Source of the DNA: CALMEC01 sp963706315
GTDB taxonomy: Bacteria; Actinomycetota; Thermoleophilia; Miltoncostaeales; Miltoncostaeaceae
DNA: 64,000 nucleotides
Assembly (NCBI GenBank): GCA_963706315.1
Contig: CAVPMA010000019.1
Coordinates: forward strand, 186,001-250,000
Direction: 5' to 3'
The position numbers and the translations under genes were made by a program. The notes under the pieces are model-generated. The model ran no database searches. It was not told the origin of the DNA and saw only the letters and a program-made list of their open reading frames with translations. Below are positions 1-8,595 of this stretch, in pieces. How positions within the stretch are numbered: the stretch's first letter is position 1; every line of letters starts with the position of its first letter.

Positions 1-1841
1 TCGCCACCTCCGGCGGAGCCCGGTACGTCGGGCTCTGGCACGAGGGGCCCAAGAGCCGCCTCCCCGCGGGCGAGCCCGCCGAGGCGATCGTCGCGACCGT
101 GAGCGGCAAGCCCGCGGTGGTGGAGTCGCTCGAGACGAAGCCGCAGACCGAGCAGTCGCCGCTCCTGTACGACCTCACGACCCTCCAGCGCGAGGCGAAC
201 CGCCGGTTCGGTTTCTCCGCCCAGCGCACCCTCTCGGCCGCGCAGGCCCTGTACGACCAGTACAAGCTCCTCACCTACCCGCGAACCAGCTCCCGCTACC
301 TGTCCGGCGACATGGTCGCCCAGCTCAAGCCCATCGCCGCCCGGGTGGGATCGGCCGCGCCGGTCTACGCAGACGCCGCTCGCTACGTGGTCGGGCTCGA
401 CAAGCTGCCGCTCGGGAAGGTCATCAACGACGCGAAGGTGACCGACCACCACGCCATCATCCCGACCGACGCCGACCACGACATCGCCGGGCTCCCGCGC
501 GACGAGGCCCGCATCTACGACATGGTCGCCCGCCGGTTCCTCGCGGTGTTCCATCCCCCGGCGCGGTTCGAGAACACGGTGATCGAGACCCGCTGCGAGG
601 AGCACCTGTTCCGCAGCCGGGGGAAGGTGATGATCGAGGCCGGCTGGCGCGCGGTCTACGGCGAGGAGGCCGACGAGACGCGCGGCCCGGCGAAGGAGGA
701 CGAGGAGCGCGAGCAGAAGCTGCCGCAACTCCGCGAGGGCGAGGCCGTCGACTGCGCCGAGGCGGAGGCGCTCGCGAAGCGTACGAAGCCGCCGGCCCGC
801 TACACCGAGGGCACGCTCCTGCGCGCCATGGAGACCGCCGGGAAGCTCGTCGACAACGACGAGGCGGCCGAGGCCATGAAGGACGCCGGGCTCGGCACGC
901 CGGCGACCCGCGCCGCGACGATCGAGCGGCTCATCGACGCCGAATACGTCGAGCGCGACGGCAAGAGCCTGCGCGCCACGGAGAAGGGCGTCGGGCTCAT
1001 CCAGATGCTCGGCGACCACGTGCTGACGAAGCCTGAGCTCACCGGCCGCTGGGAGCAGCGCCTCAACGAGATCCAGCGCGGCACCGAGCGCCACGAGGAC
1101 TTCCGGCGCGACGTCGAGGAGTTCACCCGAGACGTCGTTGCGTGGTTCGCGGACAAGGACCGCGAGGACCTGCGCGTCGAGCGCCGCCGGCTCGGGCCGT
1201 GCCCGACCCCCGGCTGCGAGGGCCACATCGTCGAGTACCCCAAGAGCTACGGGTGCGACAGCTACAAGAGCAAGGACGAGCCCGGCTGCGGCTACACCCT
1301 CTGGAAGCAGGCGAACGGCAAGACGCTCACCATGGAGCAGGCGCTCGAGCACATCGCCGCCGGGCGCTCCAGCAAGGACCTCGCCGCCGAGCGGGAGGTG
1401 CTGGGCCCCTGCCCGACGCCCGGGTGCGGCGGGGAGATCATCGAGCGGACCCGAAGCTACGGCTGCACGAGCTGGAAGAGCCGCAGCGAGACCGGGTGCG
1501 GATTCGTCATCTGGAAGCGCGTGCGCGGCCAAAAGGGCGAGGTCGACGTGGAGACCGCCCGCAGCATGGTGGCCGCGGGCGAGACCAACGCTGCGCCTGC
1601 GCCGTCGAAGGAGCCCATCGGCAAGTGCCCCACGCCCGGCTGCGGCGGCGACATCGTCGCCAACAGCCGAGCCTACGGCTGCACCAGCTGGAAGAGCCGC
1701 AAGAGCCCCGGCTGCGGCTTCGTCATCTGGAAGCGCGAGAGCGGCCACGAGGTCACCCCGGAGGAGGCCGCCGAGCGCATCCGCGAGGCGCACGAGCAGG
1801 CAGCCGCAACGCCGGCGGGCGCCACCACCGCCGCGAAATGA
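1..1841 (+). CDS. topB: Type IA DNA topoisomerase (topoisomerase III type), N-terminus outside window
   Basis: This enzyme relaxes or decatenates DNA by cutting one strand through a 5'-phosphotyrosine. The reading frame is open from the first bases, so the Toprim domain lies upstream of the window. Visible are the family block PLLYDLTTLQREANRRFGFS and the active-site segment LTYPRTSSRYL, whose Tyr codon is at 276-278. After the core come three tandem C-terminal repeats, starting near nt 1195, 1402 and 1618. Each has the form CPTPGC, then YGC, then (P/T)GCG followed by W K: four cysteines that look zinc-binding. The stop overlaps the next start in ATGA. Family assignment is firm. Topoisomerase III is preferred over I because of the TYPRT context. 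Confidence 0.9.
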   Translation, partial: ATSGGARYVGLWHEGPKSRLPAGEPAEAIVATVSGKPAVVESLETKPQTEQSPLLYDLTTLQREANRRFGFSAQRTLSAAQALYDQYKLLTYPRTSSRYLSGDMVAQLKPIAARVGSAAPVYADAARYVVGLDKLPLGKVINDAKVTDHHAIIPTDADHDIAGLPRDEARIYDMVARRFLAVFHPPARFENTVIETRCEEHLFRSRGKVMIEAGWRAVYGEEADETRGPAKEDEEREQKLPQLREGEAVDCAEAEALAKRTKPPARYTEGTLLRAMETAGKLVDNDEAAEAMKDAGLGTPATRAATIERLIDAEYVERDGKSLRATEKGVGLIQMLGDHVLTKPELTGRWEQRLNEIQRGTERHEDFRRDVEEFTRDVVAWFADKDREDLRVERRRLGPCPTPGCEGHIVEYPKSYGCDSYKSKDEPGCGYTLWKQANGKTLTMEQALEHIAAGRSSKDLAAEREVLGPCPTPGCGGEIIERTRSYGCTSWKSRSETGCGFVIWKRVRGQKGEVDVETARSMVAAGETNAAPAPSKEPIGKCPTPGCGGDIVANSRAYGCTSWKSRKSPGCGFVIWKRESGHEVTPEEAAERIREAHEQAAATPAGATTAAK

Positions 1842-2227
1842 CCCCCGGCGAGGTCGCCGACCACGTCCTCGCCCGCTCGACCTGGCGGTATTCGCGGGCG
1901 TCGGGGCCGGGCGGCCAGCATCGCGATCACACCGAGACACGCGCCGAGCTCGTGGTGAGAGGCGAGGCCCTCGAGGGGCTTCCACCGGAGATCGCCGCGC
2001 GACTGTCGACGGCGCTCCACCTCAAACGCCGGCCGCTTCGCCTCGCCTCGCAGGCCGACCGGTCCCGCGACCGAAACCGGGCGACGGTGGAGACCGCCCT
2101 TCGCACGCGCATCGCCACGGCGCTTGCCCCGCGGCGGACGCGCCGGCCCACGGCCCCCTCGGCGTCCTCGGTCGCGCGCCGGCTCGACCAGAAGGCCCGA
2201 CGCTCCCGCATCAAGTATAAAATTTAA
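1838..2227 (+). CDS. arfB: ArfB-like peptidyl-tRNA hydrolase (class I release-factor GGQ domain)
   Basis: A 129-residue stand-alone RF-1 domain. Proteins of this type (ArfB/YaeJ/ICT1) release peptides from ribosomes stalled on non-stop mRNA. The motif SGPGGQHRDHTETRAEL places the catalytic GGQ at residues 25-27. The basic C-terminal tail, which in the family enters the empty mRNA channel, is present as an Arg/Lys-rich run but ends abruptly in KYKI. Those last codons lie in a sudden block of pure A/T, so the normal tail may have been replaced at a recombination junction. The start is the ATG overlapping the topoisomerase stop (ATGA), which suggests translational coupling. Confidence 0.85.
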   Translation: MTPGEVADHVLARSTWRYSRASGPGGQHRDHTETRAELVVRGEALEGLPPEIAARLSTALHLKRRPLRLASQADRSRDRNRATVETALRTRIATALAPRRTRRPTAPSASSVARRLDQKARRSRIKYKI

Positions 2228-2262
2228 TTATTTTTATATATTTATTTTTTATTATATTTTTA
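2216..2262. other. 47 consecutive A/T bases in a high-GC genome (likely junction)
   Basis: Every base here is A or T, while both flanks are about 70% GC. The run begins inside the last four codons of the arfB-like gene and ends about 250 bases before the remnant of a glycosyltransferase gene. No hairpin precedes it, so it is not a standard Rho-independent terminator. It could be a recombination scar, a site for an AT-binding nucleoid protein of the Lsr2 type, or an assembly join. The 253 bases from 2263 to 2515 hold nothing recognisable. Confidence 0.7.
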
Positions 2263-2515
2263 GCGATGCGCGAGCGCCCCGGGCCGTCGGACTGAGCAGG
2301 GTTTGCCGCCAGGAGGTGTGATCGGCGCGATCACGAGAGTGACCTGCACCGACGCCGGGACCCTCCGCGGCGCGGGACGCGGCTCCGGAAGGGGACGCGA
2401 CGCCGCGCTCGCGCAGTCGGGCGACCCGGTCTCCGGGCTCCTGTCGCGCGCGCGCCTCGCGAAGCCCGGCTGGGGGGTTTCGTCGGCGCGCGCACCGCTG
2501 GACGCGCGTCGCCGC

Positions 2516-4101
2516 ATGGGTGCCACCGAATCTGACGGCGGTCGCCACCAGGATCATGTTGTCGGTCGCGACGCGGCGCGCCGCCTCGTCGTGCTCGTCA
2601 TCGGCCTGGCCGGGTTCGCCGGCTTTTCAATCTCTTCGCCTCGTACGACGTCTTCGGCGACGAGGTCAGCTACCTGCGGCTGTCGGAGGGGATCGCCGAC
2701 CACCACCAGATCCGGTTGTTCGGTGAGCCGTTCTACCTGCATCCGCCTGGCTTCTTCCTCCTGCAGGCCGGCTTTCTGGATCTGTTCCCGGCGAGCGGGC
2801 CGACGATCGAGGCCGTGCACCACGCCGGATCCTGAACGCCGTGCTGGGCATGGCGAGCGCGGGACTGGTGCTCGCGATCGCCACCGGCTCGCCGGGTTCA
2901 GGGCCGGGCTGGCCGCCGGGGCGATCTTCGCGATCGAGCCGTTCATCATCCGGCTCAACAGCCGCAACCTGATCGAGACGTCCCTGATGTTCTGGGTGCT
3001 GCTCGGGTACCTGCTCCTCGTCACCGGCGCCGGCGAATCGCGGGTCCTGGGGTGGGGGCGGGTCGCGGCGGTCGGCGGCGCCTTCGGCTGCGCGGTGCTC
3101 ACCAAGGATGTGGCCGCGATCATGACCGTCGGCCCGTTGCTGATACTCGCCGCCGGCGCCGGGGGCGTCCGGCGCATGCGACTGCTGGCGACGGCGGGGA
3201 TCGCGACGGCGATGTACGGCGTGTACTTGCTCCTCGTGGTGATCAGCGGAGAGTGGTCGTACTTCCGCCAGGAGAAGCTCAGCGGCTTCGAGCGCCTCCT
3301 GGGGCTCAAGCAGGAGACGGGGTTCAACCAGCACGGCGGCCCGTCGCTCATCGACGCGATCCTCGACAACCTCACCGAGATCGGGGTCACGTACGCGCTG
3401 TTCATGCTCGGCGCGGTGGCCGGGGTCGTCCTGTGGCGCCGTGGCGACGAGCGCGCCAGGTGCTGGTGGCGTGGCTGACCTGCACGACCGCACTGCTGTG
3501 CTACGCGGTCCTGTTCGGCACGCTGGAGGAGCAGCTCTTCTACCTGCTGGTCGTCCCTGCGGTCGTGAGCATCCCTTGCGCGATCGTGTTGCTGATACGC
3601 CGTCGCGGCAACGCGCCGTCGTTGCGAGTGCGCGCCGCGATCGGCGTGGCGCTAGCGGTGATGCTCGGCTGGAGCGCGTACACCTGGTGCGACGTGCACA
3701 CGGTGCCGGACGAGGCGTTCACGCAGGTTCGGCAGTTCCTGCGCACGGGCCTGCCGGAGGGCGCCCGCGTGGGTGTGACAAAGGACCCGCAGCAGTTCCT
3801 CCTAGAGGGGTATTTCCAGGGGGATCCCGTCACGAGCGTCGCCGACCTGCGCAGGCGGAAACTGGACTACGTCGTGCTCGGCGAGTACCAGACGACGCTG
3901 GGGTACGGCTCCGGCAACCCGGAGCTGTACAAGTGGATCGCGGCGAACTCCCGGCTCGCCTTCGGCGCGACCGGGCGCAGCTTCGGGCTGCTCGGCGTCT
4001 ACAAGGTCCGCGACCCCGCCCGCGCAACGAACCCCCGGGGGGCCGGCCTGGCGCCCGGCCGGCGGCCTCCGCCGCGACGAGTGCGCGCCCACCCGGCGTA
4101 G
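2516..4101 (+). pseudogene. Frameshifted glycosyltransferase, GT39/ArnT-PMT-like membrane family
   Basis: Pieces of one polytopic membrane protein occur in three frames. Frame 2 gives an N-terminal hydrophobic helix to about 2626. Frame 1 gives SYDVFGDEVSYLRLSEGI and YLHPPGFFLLQ up to a stop at 2833. Frame 3 gives RILNAVLGMASAGLVLAIAT. Frame 2 carries the middle (IFAIEPFIIRLNSRNLIETS and several helices) to about 3450, and frame 1 the end to 4101. An Asp-Glu pair near the N-terminus and an HPP loop fit the lipid-linked-sugar transferases of GT39/ArnT. About four indels are needed (near 2626, 2822, 2884 and 3450), so this is a decaying gene or an error-rich assembly patch. A cell-envelope role is inferred from the family only. 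Confidence 0.7.
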
Positions 4102-4453
4102 ACGCAACGGCGGGGCTGCTCCGCGTCATGGTCGGCGCGGAGCTTCTCTCGCGAGATCCGGGGCTCGTGTCCGCCCGGAAGCTCGCGCTGAGCGCCCATG
4201 CGGCGGAGCGGCCGATGCGCGTGGACTGATCCCTGACCGCGGGACGCGCGCCTGGCGCTCGGGGACGAACTATTGACAGGAGCGTCGCCTGACCTGAGCG
4301 GACTCAACCATCACTACCCTGCTTAGGTGCTCCCGGCTCACAAGGCGACGATCGTTGTCAACCCGAGACGAACAAGATCGCGCTGACCACCGGGTACCTG
4401 TGGACGGACGTCGAGAGGCGGACACGGCCGAGGCCCGCACCCGGAGGAGTAGG
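4102..4453. other. Intergenic region without a recognisable gene
   Basis: About 350 bases between the broken glycosyltransferase and the aldehyde dehydrogenase. No convincing ORF was found. A TTGACA hexamer at 4273-4278 could be a -35 box, but the sequence 17 bases downstream is not a good -10. GGAGGAG at 4443-4449 is the probable ribosome binding site of the next gene. Confidence 0.5.
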
Positions 4454-4462
4454 TTGAAGACG

Positions 4463-5902
4463 ATGACCGGCGCGCTCGAGCACCCGACGGGGATCCTCCT
4501 CGGAGACGGCTGGGAGCAGCGCAACGACGACCTCGAGGTCGTGAGCCCGCACACCGGCGACGTCGTCGCGCGGGTCGCCATGGCGAGCATGGCCGACGTC
4601 GGGCGCGCGGTCGCCGCCGCCTGCCGGCACCTTCCCCCACCGCCCCCCGCCAGACGCGCCGCGGTCCTCGAACGCGCCGCGGTAATGGTCGCGGAGCAGA
4701 ACGACCGGCTGGCGACGCTCATCGCCGTCGAAGCCGGCAAGCCCATCACCCAGGCGCGGGTCGAGGCGGCTCGCTGCGCCGACACCCTCACGTTCGCGGC
4801 CGTCGAGGCGCGGAGGCTCGCCGGGCAGGTCGTGCCGCTACAGGGATCCGAATCGGGCGCCGGCAAGCTGGCGTTCACCCTTGCCGAGCCGATCGGCGTG
4901 GTCGCCGCGATCGCGCCGTTCAACTTCCCGCTGAACCTCGTGGCGCACAAGCTCGCCCCCGCAATCGCGGCGGGATGCCCCGTGGTGCTCAAGCCCGCCG
5001 AGGCGACACCACTGTCGGCGCTCGCGCTGGCCGAGATCCTGCTGGAGGCGGGGCTCGAGCCGGGGGCCCTGACGGTGCTGAACGGACCCGGCAGCTCGAT
5101 CGGCGCGGCCCTGGCAGACCATCCCGACGTCGCGATGATCTCGTTCACCGGGAGCGCCGCGGTCGGCTGGGAGCTGGCCGCGCGCCACCCCCGCAAGCGT
5201 GTCGCCCTCGAACTCGGAAACTCCACCCCTGTGATCGTGACGGCCGACGCCGACATCGACCGTGCCGCCGAGCGGATCGCCGGTTCCGGGTTTACGCACG
5301 CGGGACAGTCCTGCGTCTCGGTGCAGCGCGTGATCACCGAGCGATCGGTTCACGACCGCCTCCTCGCCGCGCTCGTCGCGCGCGTCGAGCGGCTCGTTCT
5401 CGGCGACCCGCTCGACGAGGCAACCGACGTCGGTCCGCTCATCAACGCCGACGCCCGCGATCGCGTCGTCGTGTGGATCGGCGAAGCGGTCGCAGACGGG
5501 GCCGCCGTCGCCACTGGGGGCGACGTTCGCCACGGCCTGCTCGCCCCCACCGTCCTGACCGGCGTGCGCCCCGACATGCGGGTCTTCCGCGACGAGGTGT
5601 TCGGCCCGCTCGTCGGCCTCACCCCGTTCGACACCGTCGATGAGGCGATCGACCTGGCCAACGACACGCCGTACGGCCTGCAGGCCGGCATCTTCACCGG
5701 GCGGGTGGACCGGGCCCTCGGGTGGGCGTCGCGTCTGCGCTTCGGCGGCGTGCTCGTCAACGAGACCCCGACCTTCCGCGCCGATCAGATGCCCTACGGC
5801 GGCACGAAGGAGAGCGGGAACACCCGCGAGGGTCCCGCAGCGGCGATTCACAGCATGACCGAGCAGAAGCTCGTGGTCGTCCAGGTACCCCCCGACGGAT
5901 GA
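4463..5902 (+). CDS. NAD(P)-dependent aldehyde dehydrogenase
   Basis: A 479-residue member of the aldehyde dehydrogenase superfamily, which oxidises aldehydes to acids. The general-base Glu is at about residue 250 in ALELGNSTP, and the catalytic Cys at about 284 in THAGQSCVSVQR. The PFNFPLNLVAHKLAPA nucleotide-binding block, FTGS loop and EVFGPLVG motif are all present. The sequence looks closer to the lactaldehyde/glyceraldehyde-3-phosphate branch, but the substrate cannot be read from it. The chosen ATG lies 13 bases after GGAGGAG. An in-frame TTG at 4454 is the alternative, since a longer start would add a low-complexity N-terminus. It converges on the DUF445 gene with only 12 bases between the stops. 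Confidence 0.9.
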   Translation: MTGALEHPTGILLGDGWEQRNDDLEVVSPHTGDVVARVAMASMADVGRAVAAACRHLPPPPPARRAAVLERAAVMVAEQNDRLATLIAVEAGKPITQARVEAARCADTLTFAAVEARRLAGQVVPLQGSESGAGKLAFTLAEPIGVVAAIAPFNFPLNLVAHKLAPAIAAGCPVVLKPAEATPLSALALAEILLEAGLEPGALTVLNGPGSSIGAALADHPDVAMISFTGSAAVGWELAARHPRKRVALELGNSTPVIVTADADIDRAAERIAGSGFTHAGQSCVSVQRVITERSVHDRLLAALVARVERLVLGDPLDEATDVGPLINADARDRVVVWIGEAVADGAAVATGGDVRHGLLAPTVLTGVRPDMRVFRDEVFGPLVGLTPFDTVDEAIDLANDTPYGLQAGIFTGRVDRALGWASRLRFGGVLVNETPTFRADQMPYGGTKESGNTREGPAAAIHSMTEQKLVVVQVPPDG

Positions 5903-5914
5903 GCGGTCCCCGCG

Positions 5915-7183
5915 CTACCCGATGAGCTGCCCGATTGCGTAGATCGCGACGCCGGCGAGGCCGCCGACCACTGTGCCGTTGATCCGGATGAACTGCAGGT
6001 CCCGCCCGACGGCCAGCTCCACGCGGCGGGACGCGTCGTCGGGGTCCCATCGCGCGACGGTTGTGGCGATTAGCTCGCCCGCCTGGTTGCGGTGCTCCTC
6101 GATGAGGAAGGTCACCGCCGACTCCACCCACCGGTCCACCTTGACCTGAAGGTCGGGATCGGCGGCGACGCGCTGGCCGACCACCGCGACCTCGCTCGCG
6201 ATCCGCTGGCGAAGCTGTGACGACGGGTCTGATGCCTGTCGGTGCAGGAGCGCCTTGAGGTCGGTCCAGAGCGACGCCGTCCACGCTTGCACCGCCGGGT
6301 GGGTGAGGATCTGCTCCTTCACCTCCTCGCCGCGGGCGATGAGCGCCGGATCGGTCTGCAACCGCTCCGCGAGCGCCGCCACGCGCTCCTCCAGATATTT
6401 CCGGAACTCGTGGTGTGGGCTGTCGCCGACCTCGATCAGGAACCCGTGCAGCCCGTCGAAGAGCTTCGTGAAGATCCGGTCGTCGATGGTCTCCGGCATC
6501 CACCACGGCGACTCGCGCCCGAACCGGGCCCGCAGCGACTCCCGATGCTCGTCGAGAAAGCGCTGCGCCCCGCGCACGGTCGCGTCGACCAGCTCGACGT
6601 GCCGGCCCTCGGCGGTCGCGATCGTGAGCGCCCGGCCGGCGAGCGGGGCGAGCGGCACGCGTCGCACCCACGACAGCACCGACGCCTCGAGCGCCCCCTG
6701 GACGGCCTCGTCGCGCAGCACGCCCGCCGCGCCGGCCAGTATCGCCGACGTATGGCGGGCGACCGTCGCGGAGTGCTCCTCCACGCTCACCCACTCGGCG
6801 GTTCGGCGCGCCACGCCGATCGTGCGCAGCCGCTCGAGCACCACGCCGCCGGTCAGGAAGTTCTCCTCGACGAACCCGCCGATCGCGCGTCCGAGCTGGT
6901 CCTTGCGGGTGGCAATGAGCGCGGTGTGGGGGATCGGGATGCCGAGCGGGTGCCGGAAGAGCGCCGTCACGGCGAACCAGTCCGCGAGCCCACCGACCAT
7001 CGCGCCCTCAGCGGCGGCCTCGACGTAGCCGACCCAGCTCCGCCCGTCCGCCAGCAGGCGGGCCGCGACGAAGACCGCGGCGGCGAGCACCAGCAACCCG
7101 GTTGCCCGGACCTTCATCCGTCGCAGCGCACGCCTGCGCTCCTGCTCGTCGCGACGTGCCGCCGGGTCCAGGGCCAACTCCAC
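5915..7183 (-). CDS. DUF445 family membrane protein
   Basis: A 422-residue protein of the DUF445 (YjiN-like) family, whose function is not established. A basic N-terminus precedes a hydrophobic segment at about residues 28-45. The family signature EGAMVGGLADWFAVTALFRH and the following HPLGIPIPHTALI are clear. The long middle region is charged and probably helical. The C-terminus (INGTVVGGLAGVAIYAIGQL) is a second hydrophobic segment. Two membrane anchors with a large soluble or coiled middle fit the family architecture. It is transcribed divergently from the nitroreductase, with 82 bases between the starts. Confidence 0.88.
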   Translation of the reverse strand: MELALDPAARRDEQERRRALRRMKVRATGLLVLAAAVFVAARLLADGRSWVGYVEAAAEGAMVGGLADWFAVTALFRHPLGIPIPHTALIATRKDQLGRAIGGFVEENFLTGGVVLERLRTIGVARRTAEWVSVEEHSATVARHTSAILAGAAGVLRDEAVQGALEASVLSWVRRVPLAPLAGRALTIATAEGRHVELVDATVRGAQRFLDEHRESLRARFGRESPWWMPETIDDRIFTKLFDGLHGFLIEVGDSPHHEFRKYLEERVAALAERLQTDPALIARGEEVKEQILTHPAVQAWTASLWTDLKALLHRQASDPSSQLRQRIASEVAVVGQRVAADPDLQVKVDRWVESAVTFLIEEHRNQAGELIATTVARWDPDDASRRVELAVGRDLQFIRINGTVVGGLAGVAIYAIGQLIG

Positions 7184-7265
7184 GGCCCAATCCTGTCACC
7201 GCCGCACCCCGTCGGATGTGAGAGGCTCAGGGACGCTCGCAAGACGACCCGGAGGTTCCGCACAC

Positions 7266-7931
7266 GTGAACGCCGATGAGGCCATCCGCCTGCGCCGAAG
7301 CGTCCGCCGCTACACCGACACCCCGGTGTCGGACGAAGACGTCGACGCGCTCCTCCGCCTCGCGCTCGTCGCCCCGACCGGCGGCATGGCACAGGCATGG
7401 AGCTTCATCGTGGTCAGGGAGACCGCCAAGCGCCGGGCGATCGCCGAGCTGGTCATCCGCGGCGGCGGGGAGTACTTCCGCACCGTCCGCCCGCCCGCAC
7501 CTGGCGCCACTGCCGAGGAGCACGCCGCCTGGGGACGCGACTACGCCGAGCAGGCCCTCGGGTCGTACCGCGACGTCCCCGTCTGGGTCATCGGCCTCGT
7601 CGTGCCACGCAACATGTTTCCCCCGGAACGCCGCGACGACGAGCGCATCGCCGACATCGAGTCGCTCTCGTTCGCGATGGAGAACCTGTTCGTGGCGGCC
7701 AGGGCGCGCGGCCTGGGAACGGTGCCCACCGTCTTCCACTGGTTCGTGGAACCAGAGTTCCGTGCGCTGCTCGAGATCCCCGACGAGCTCGAGATCCCGC
7801 TCATCACGCCGCTCGGCTACCCCGTCGAGTTCCCGACGAGCCTGCCGCCGGCGCTCAAGGCCATCCGGCGTCCCTGGCGCACGCTCGTCCACGACGACGC
7901 CTGGGGCAACCCGCGGCAGGCCGCCTCCTGA
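7266..7931 (+). CDS. Nitroreductase-family flavoprotein
   Basis: A 221-residue member of the FMN-dependent nitroreductase family, which reduces nitro compounds, quinones or related acceptors with NAD(P)H. The N-terminus EAIRLRRSVRRYTDTPV carries the Arg-rich FMN-phosphate contact typical of the family, followed by LVAPTGGMAQAWSFIVV. The C-terminal half holds SFAMENLFVAARARGLGT and ITPLGYPVE, both characteristic. The start is the GTG at the beginning of the conserved region. The longer frame upstream has no family similarity. The physiological substrate is unknown. Confidence 0.88.
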   Translation: MNADEAIRLRRSVRRYTDTPVSDEDVDALLRLALVAPTGGMAQAWSFIVVRETAKRRAIAELVIRGGGEYFRTVRPPAPGATAEEHAAWGRDYAEQALGSYRDVPVWVIGLVVPRNMFPPERRDDERIADIESLSFAMENLFVAARARGLGTVPTVFHWFVEPEFRALLEIPDELEIPLITPLGYPVEFPTSLPPALKAIRRPWRTLVHDDAWGNPRQAAS

Positions 7932-7995
7932 GCCACGACCGGGTGCCGGTGGCGCACCGAGCCCGCCACCGGCGCCGCGGCAGAATGTTTGGGTT

Positions 7996-8024
7996 TTGTA
8001 ACGACGCTTGCTACCGTTGCAACG
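7996..8024. promoter_or_regulatory. Inverted repeat upstream of the antitoxin-like gene (possible operator)
   Basis: TTGTAACG and CGTTGCAA form an inverted repeat with one mismatch and an 11-base spacer. The right arm also belongs to a perfect 10-base palindrome, CGTTGCAACG (8015-8024). It lies 50 bases before the start of a predicted DNA-binding antitoxin-like protein, where an autoregulatory operator would be expected. Binding is inferred, not shown. Confidence 0.4.
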
Positions 8025-8073
8025 AGGGCGGAATGGACATCGGCCCGGAGAGACACCACCCAAGGAGGGGACC

Positions 8074-8448
8074 GTGAACCAGGACCTCAACCCGCTCGAG
8101 CTCCTCGCAGGCCATATCGGCCTGAGCCGGTTCGACGTCGCGCAGATGCTCGACGCGACACCGGGAATCGTCGACGCCTGGCTGTCCGGCACGATGGAGC
8201 CCGGACCGCGCTCGCGCCAGAAGCTCGACGAGCTCCTCATCGTGTTCGAGGGCCTCTTCGAGAAGATGACCCCGGCGGCGGCACGCAACTGGCTGACCTC
8301 GCCGAGCGCCGCGCTCGACTACTACGAGCCGATCGACCTCCTGCGCCGCGGCGACCTGCAGAGCGTCCTGCGGATCATCGACTCACTGCCCCGCTCGATC
8401 CGCCTCGACCGCCACCTCACCGTCGTCCCGAGCGACGCCGTCCTCTAG
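8074..8448 (+). CDS. Antitoxin Xre/MbcA/ParS-like protein (DUF2384-type), no toxin partner
   Basis: A 124-residue protein. The N-terminal half (GLSRFDVAQMLDATPGIVDAWLSG) reads as a helix-turn-helix of the Xre kind. The C-terminal half (NWLTSPSAALDYYEPIDLL, then RRGDLQSVLRIIDSL) resembles the toxin-binding domain of Xre/MbcA/ParS antitoxins, which normally partner RES-domain ADP-ribosyltransferases or NAD-degrading toxins. No RES-like ORF lies on either side, so it is an orphan antitoxin or a domesticated regulator. The GTG start follows AAGGAGGGG at the right distance. The assignment rests on pattern recognition and is moderately sure. Confidence 0.65.
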   Translation: MNQDLNPLELLAGHIGLSRFDVAQMLDATPGIVDAWLSGTMEPGPRSRQKLDELLIVFEGLFEKMTPAAARNWLTSPSAALDYYEPIDLLRRGDLQSVLRIIDSLPRSIRLDRHLTVVPSDAVL

Positions 8449-8481
8449 CCAGGACGCGAAAGGCCCATCCGGGGGCCGGCT

Positions 8482-8514
8482 GTCCGCGGCGAAGGGGCGA
8501 GCGTCGCCGCGGAC
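8482..8514 (+). terminator. GC-rich hairpin after the antitoxin-like gene
   Basis: GTCCGCGGCGA and TCGCCGCGGAC form a perfect 11-base stem with an 11-base loop, 34 bases after the stop. There is no T-tract, so intrinsic termination is uncertain, but the position fits a transcript end. Confidence 0.5.
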
Positions 8515-8537
8515 GGATCGGCTTCACTCCCGCCGTA

Positions 8538-8555
8538 CGCCACGTGCACGTGGCG
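8538..8555. promoter_or_regulatory. 18-base perfect palindrome upstream of moxR
   Basis: CGCCACGTGCACGTGGCG reads the same on both strands and ends 40 bases before the moxR start. Its length and position suggest an operator for a dimeric regulator of the moxR-DUF58-transglutaminase operon. The regulator is not identifiable from the window. Confidence 0.45.
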
Positions 8556-8595
8556 AAACCTCAAGGCGGGGGCCGCGAACGCCGATTCATGAACG

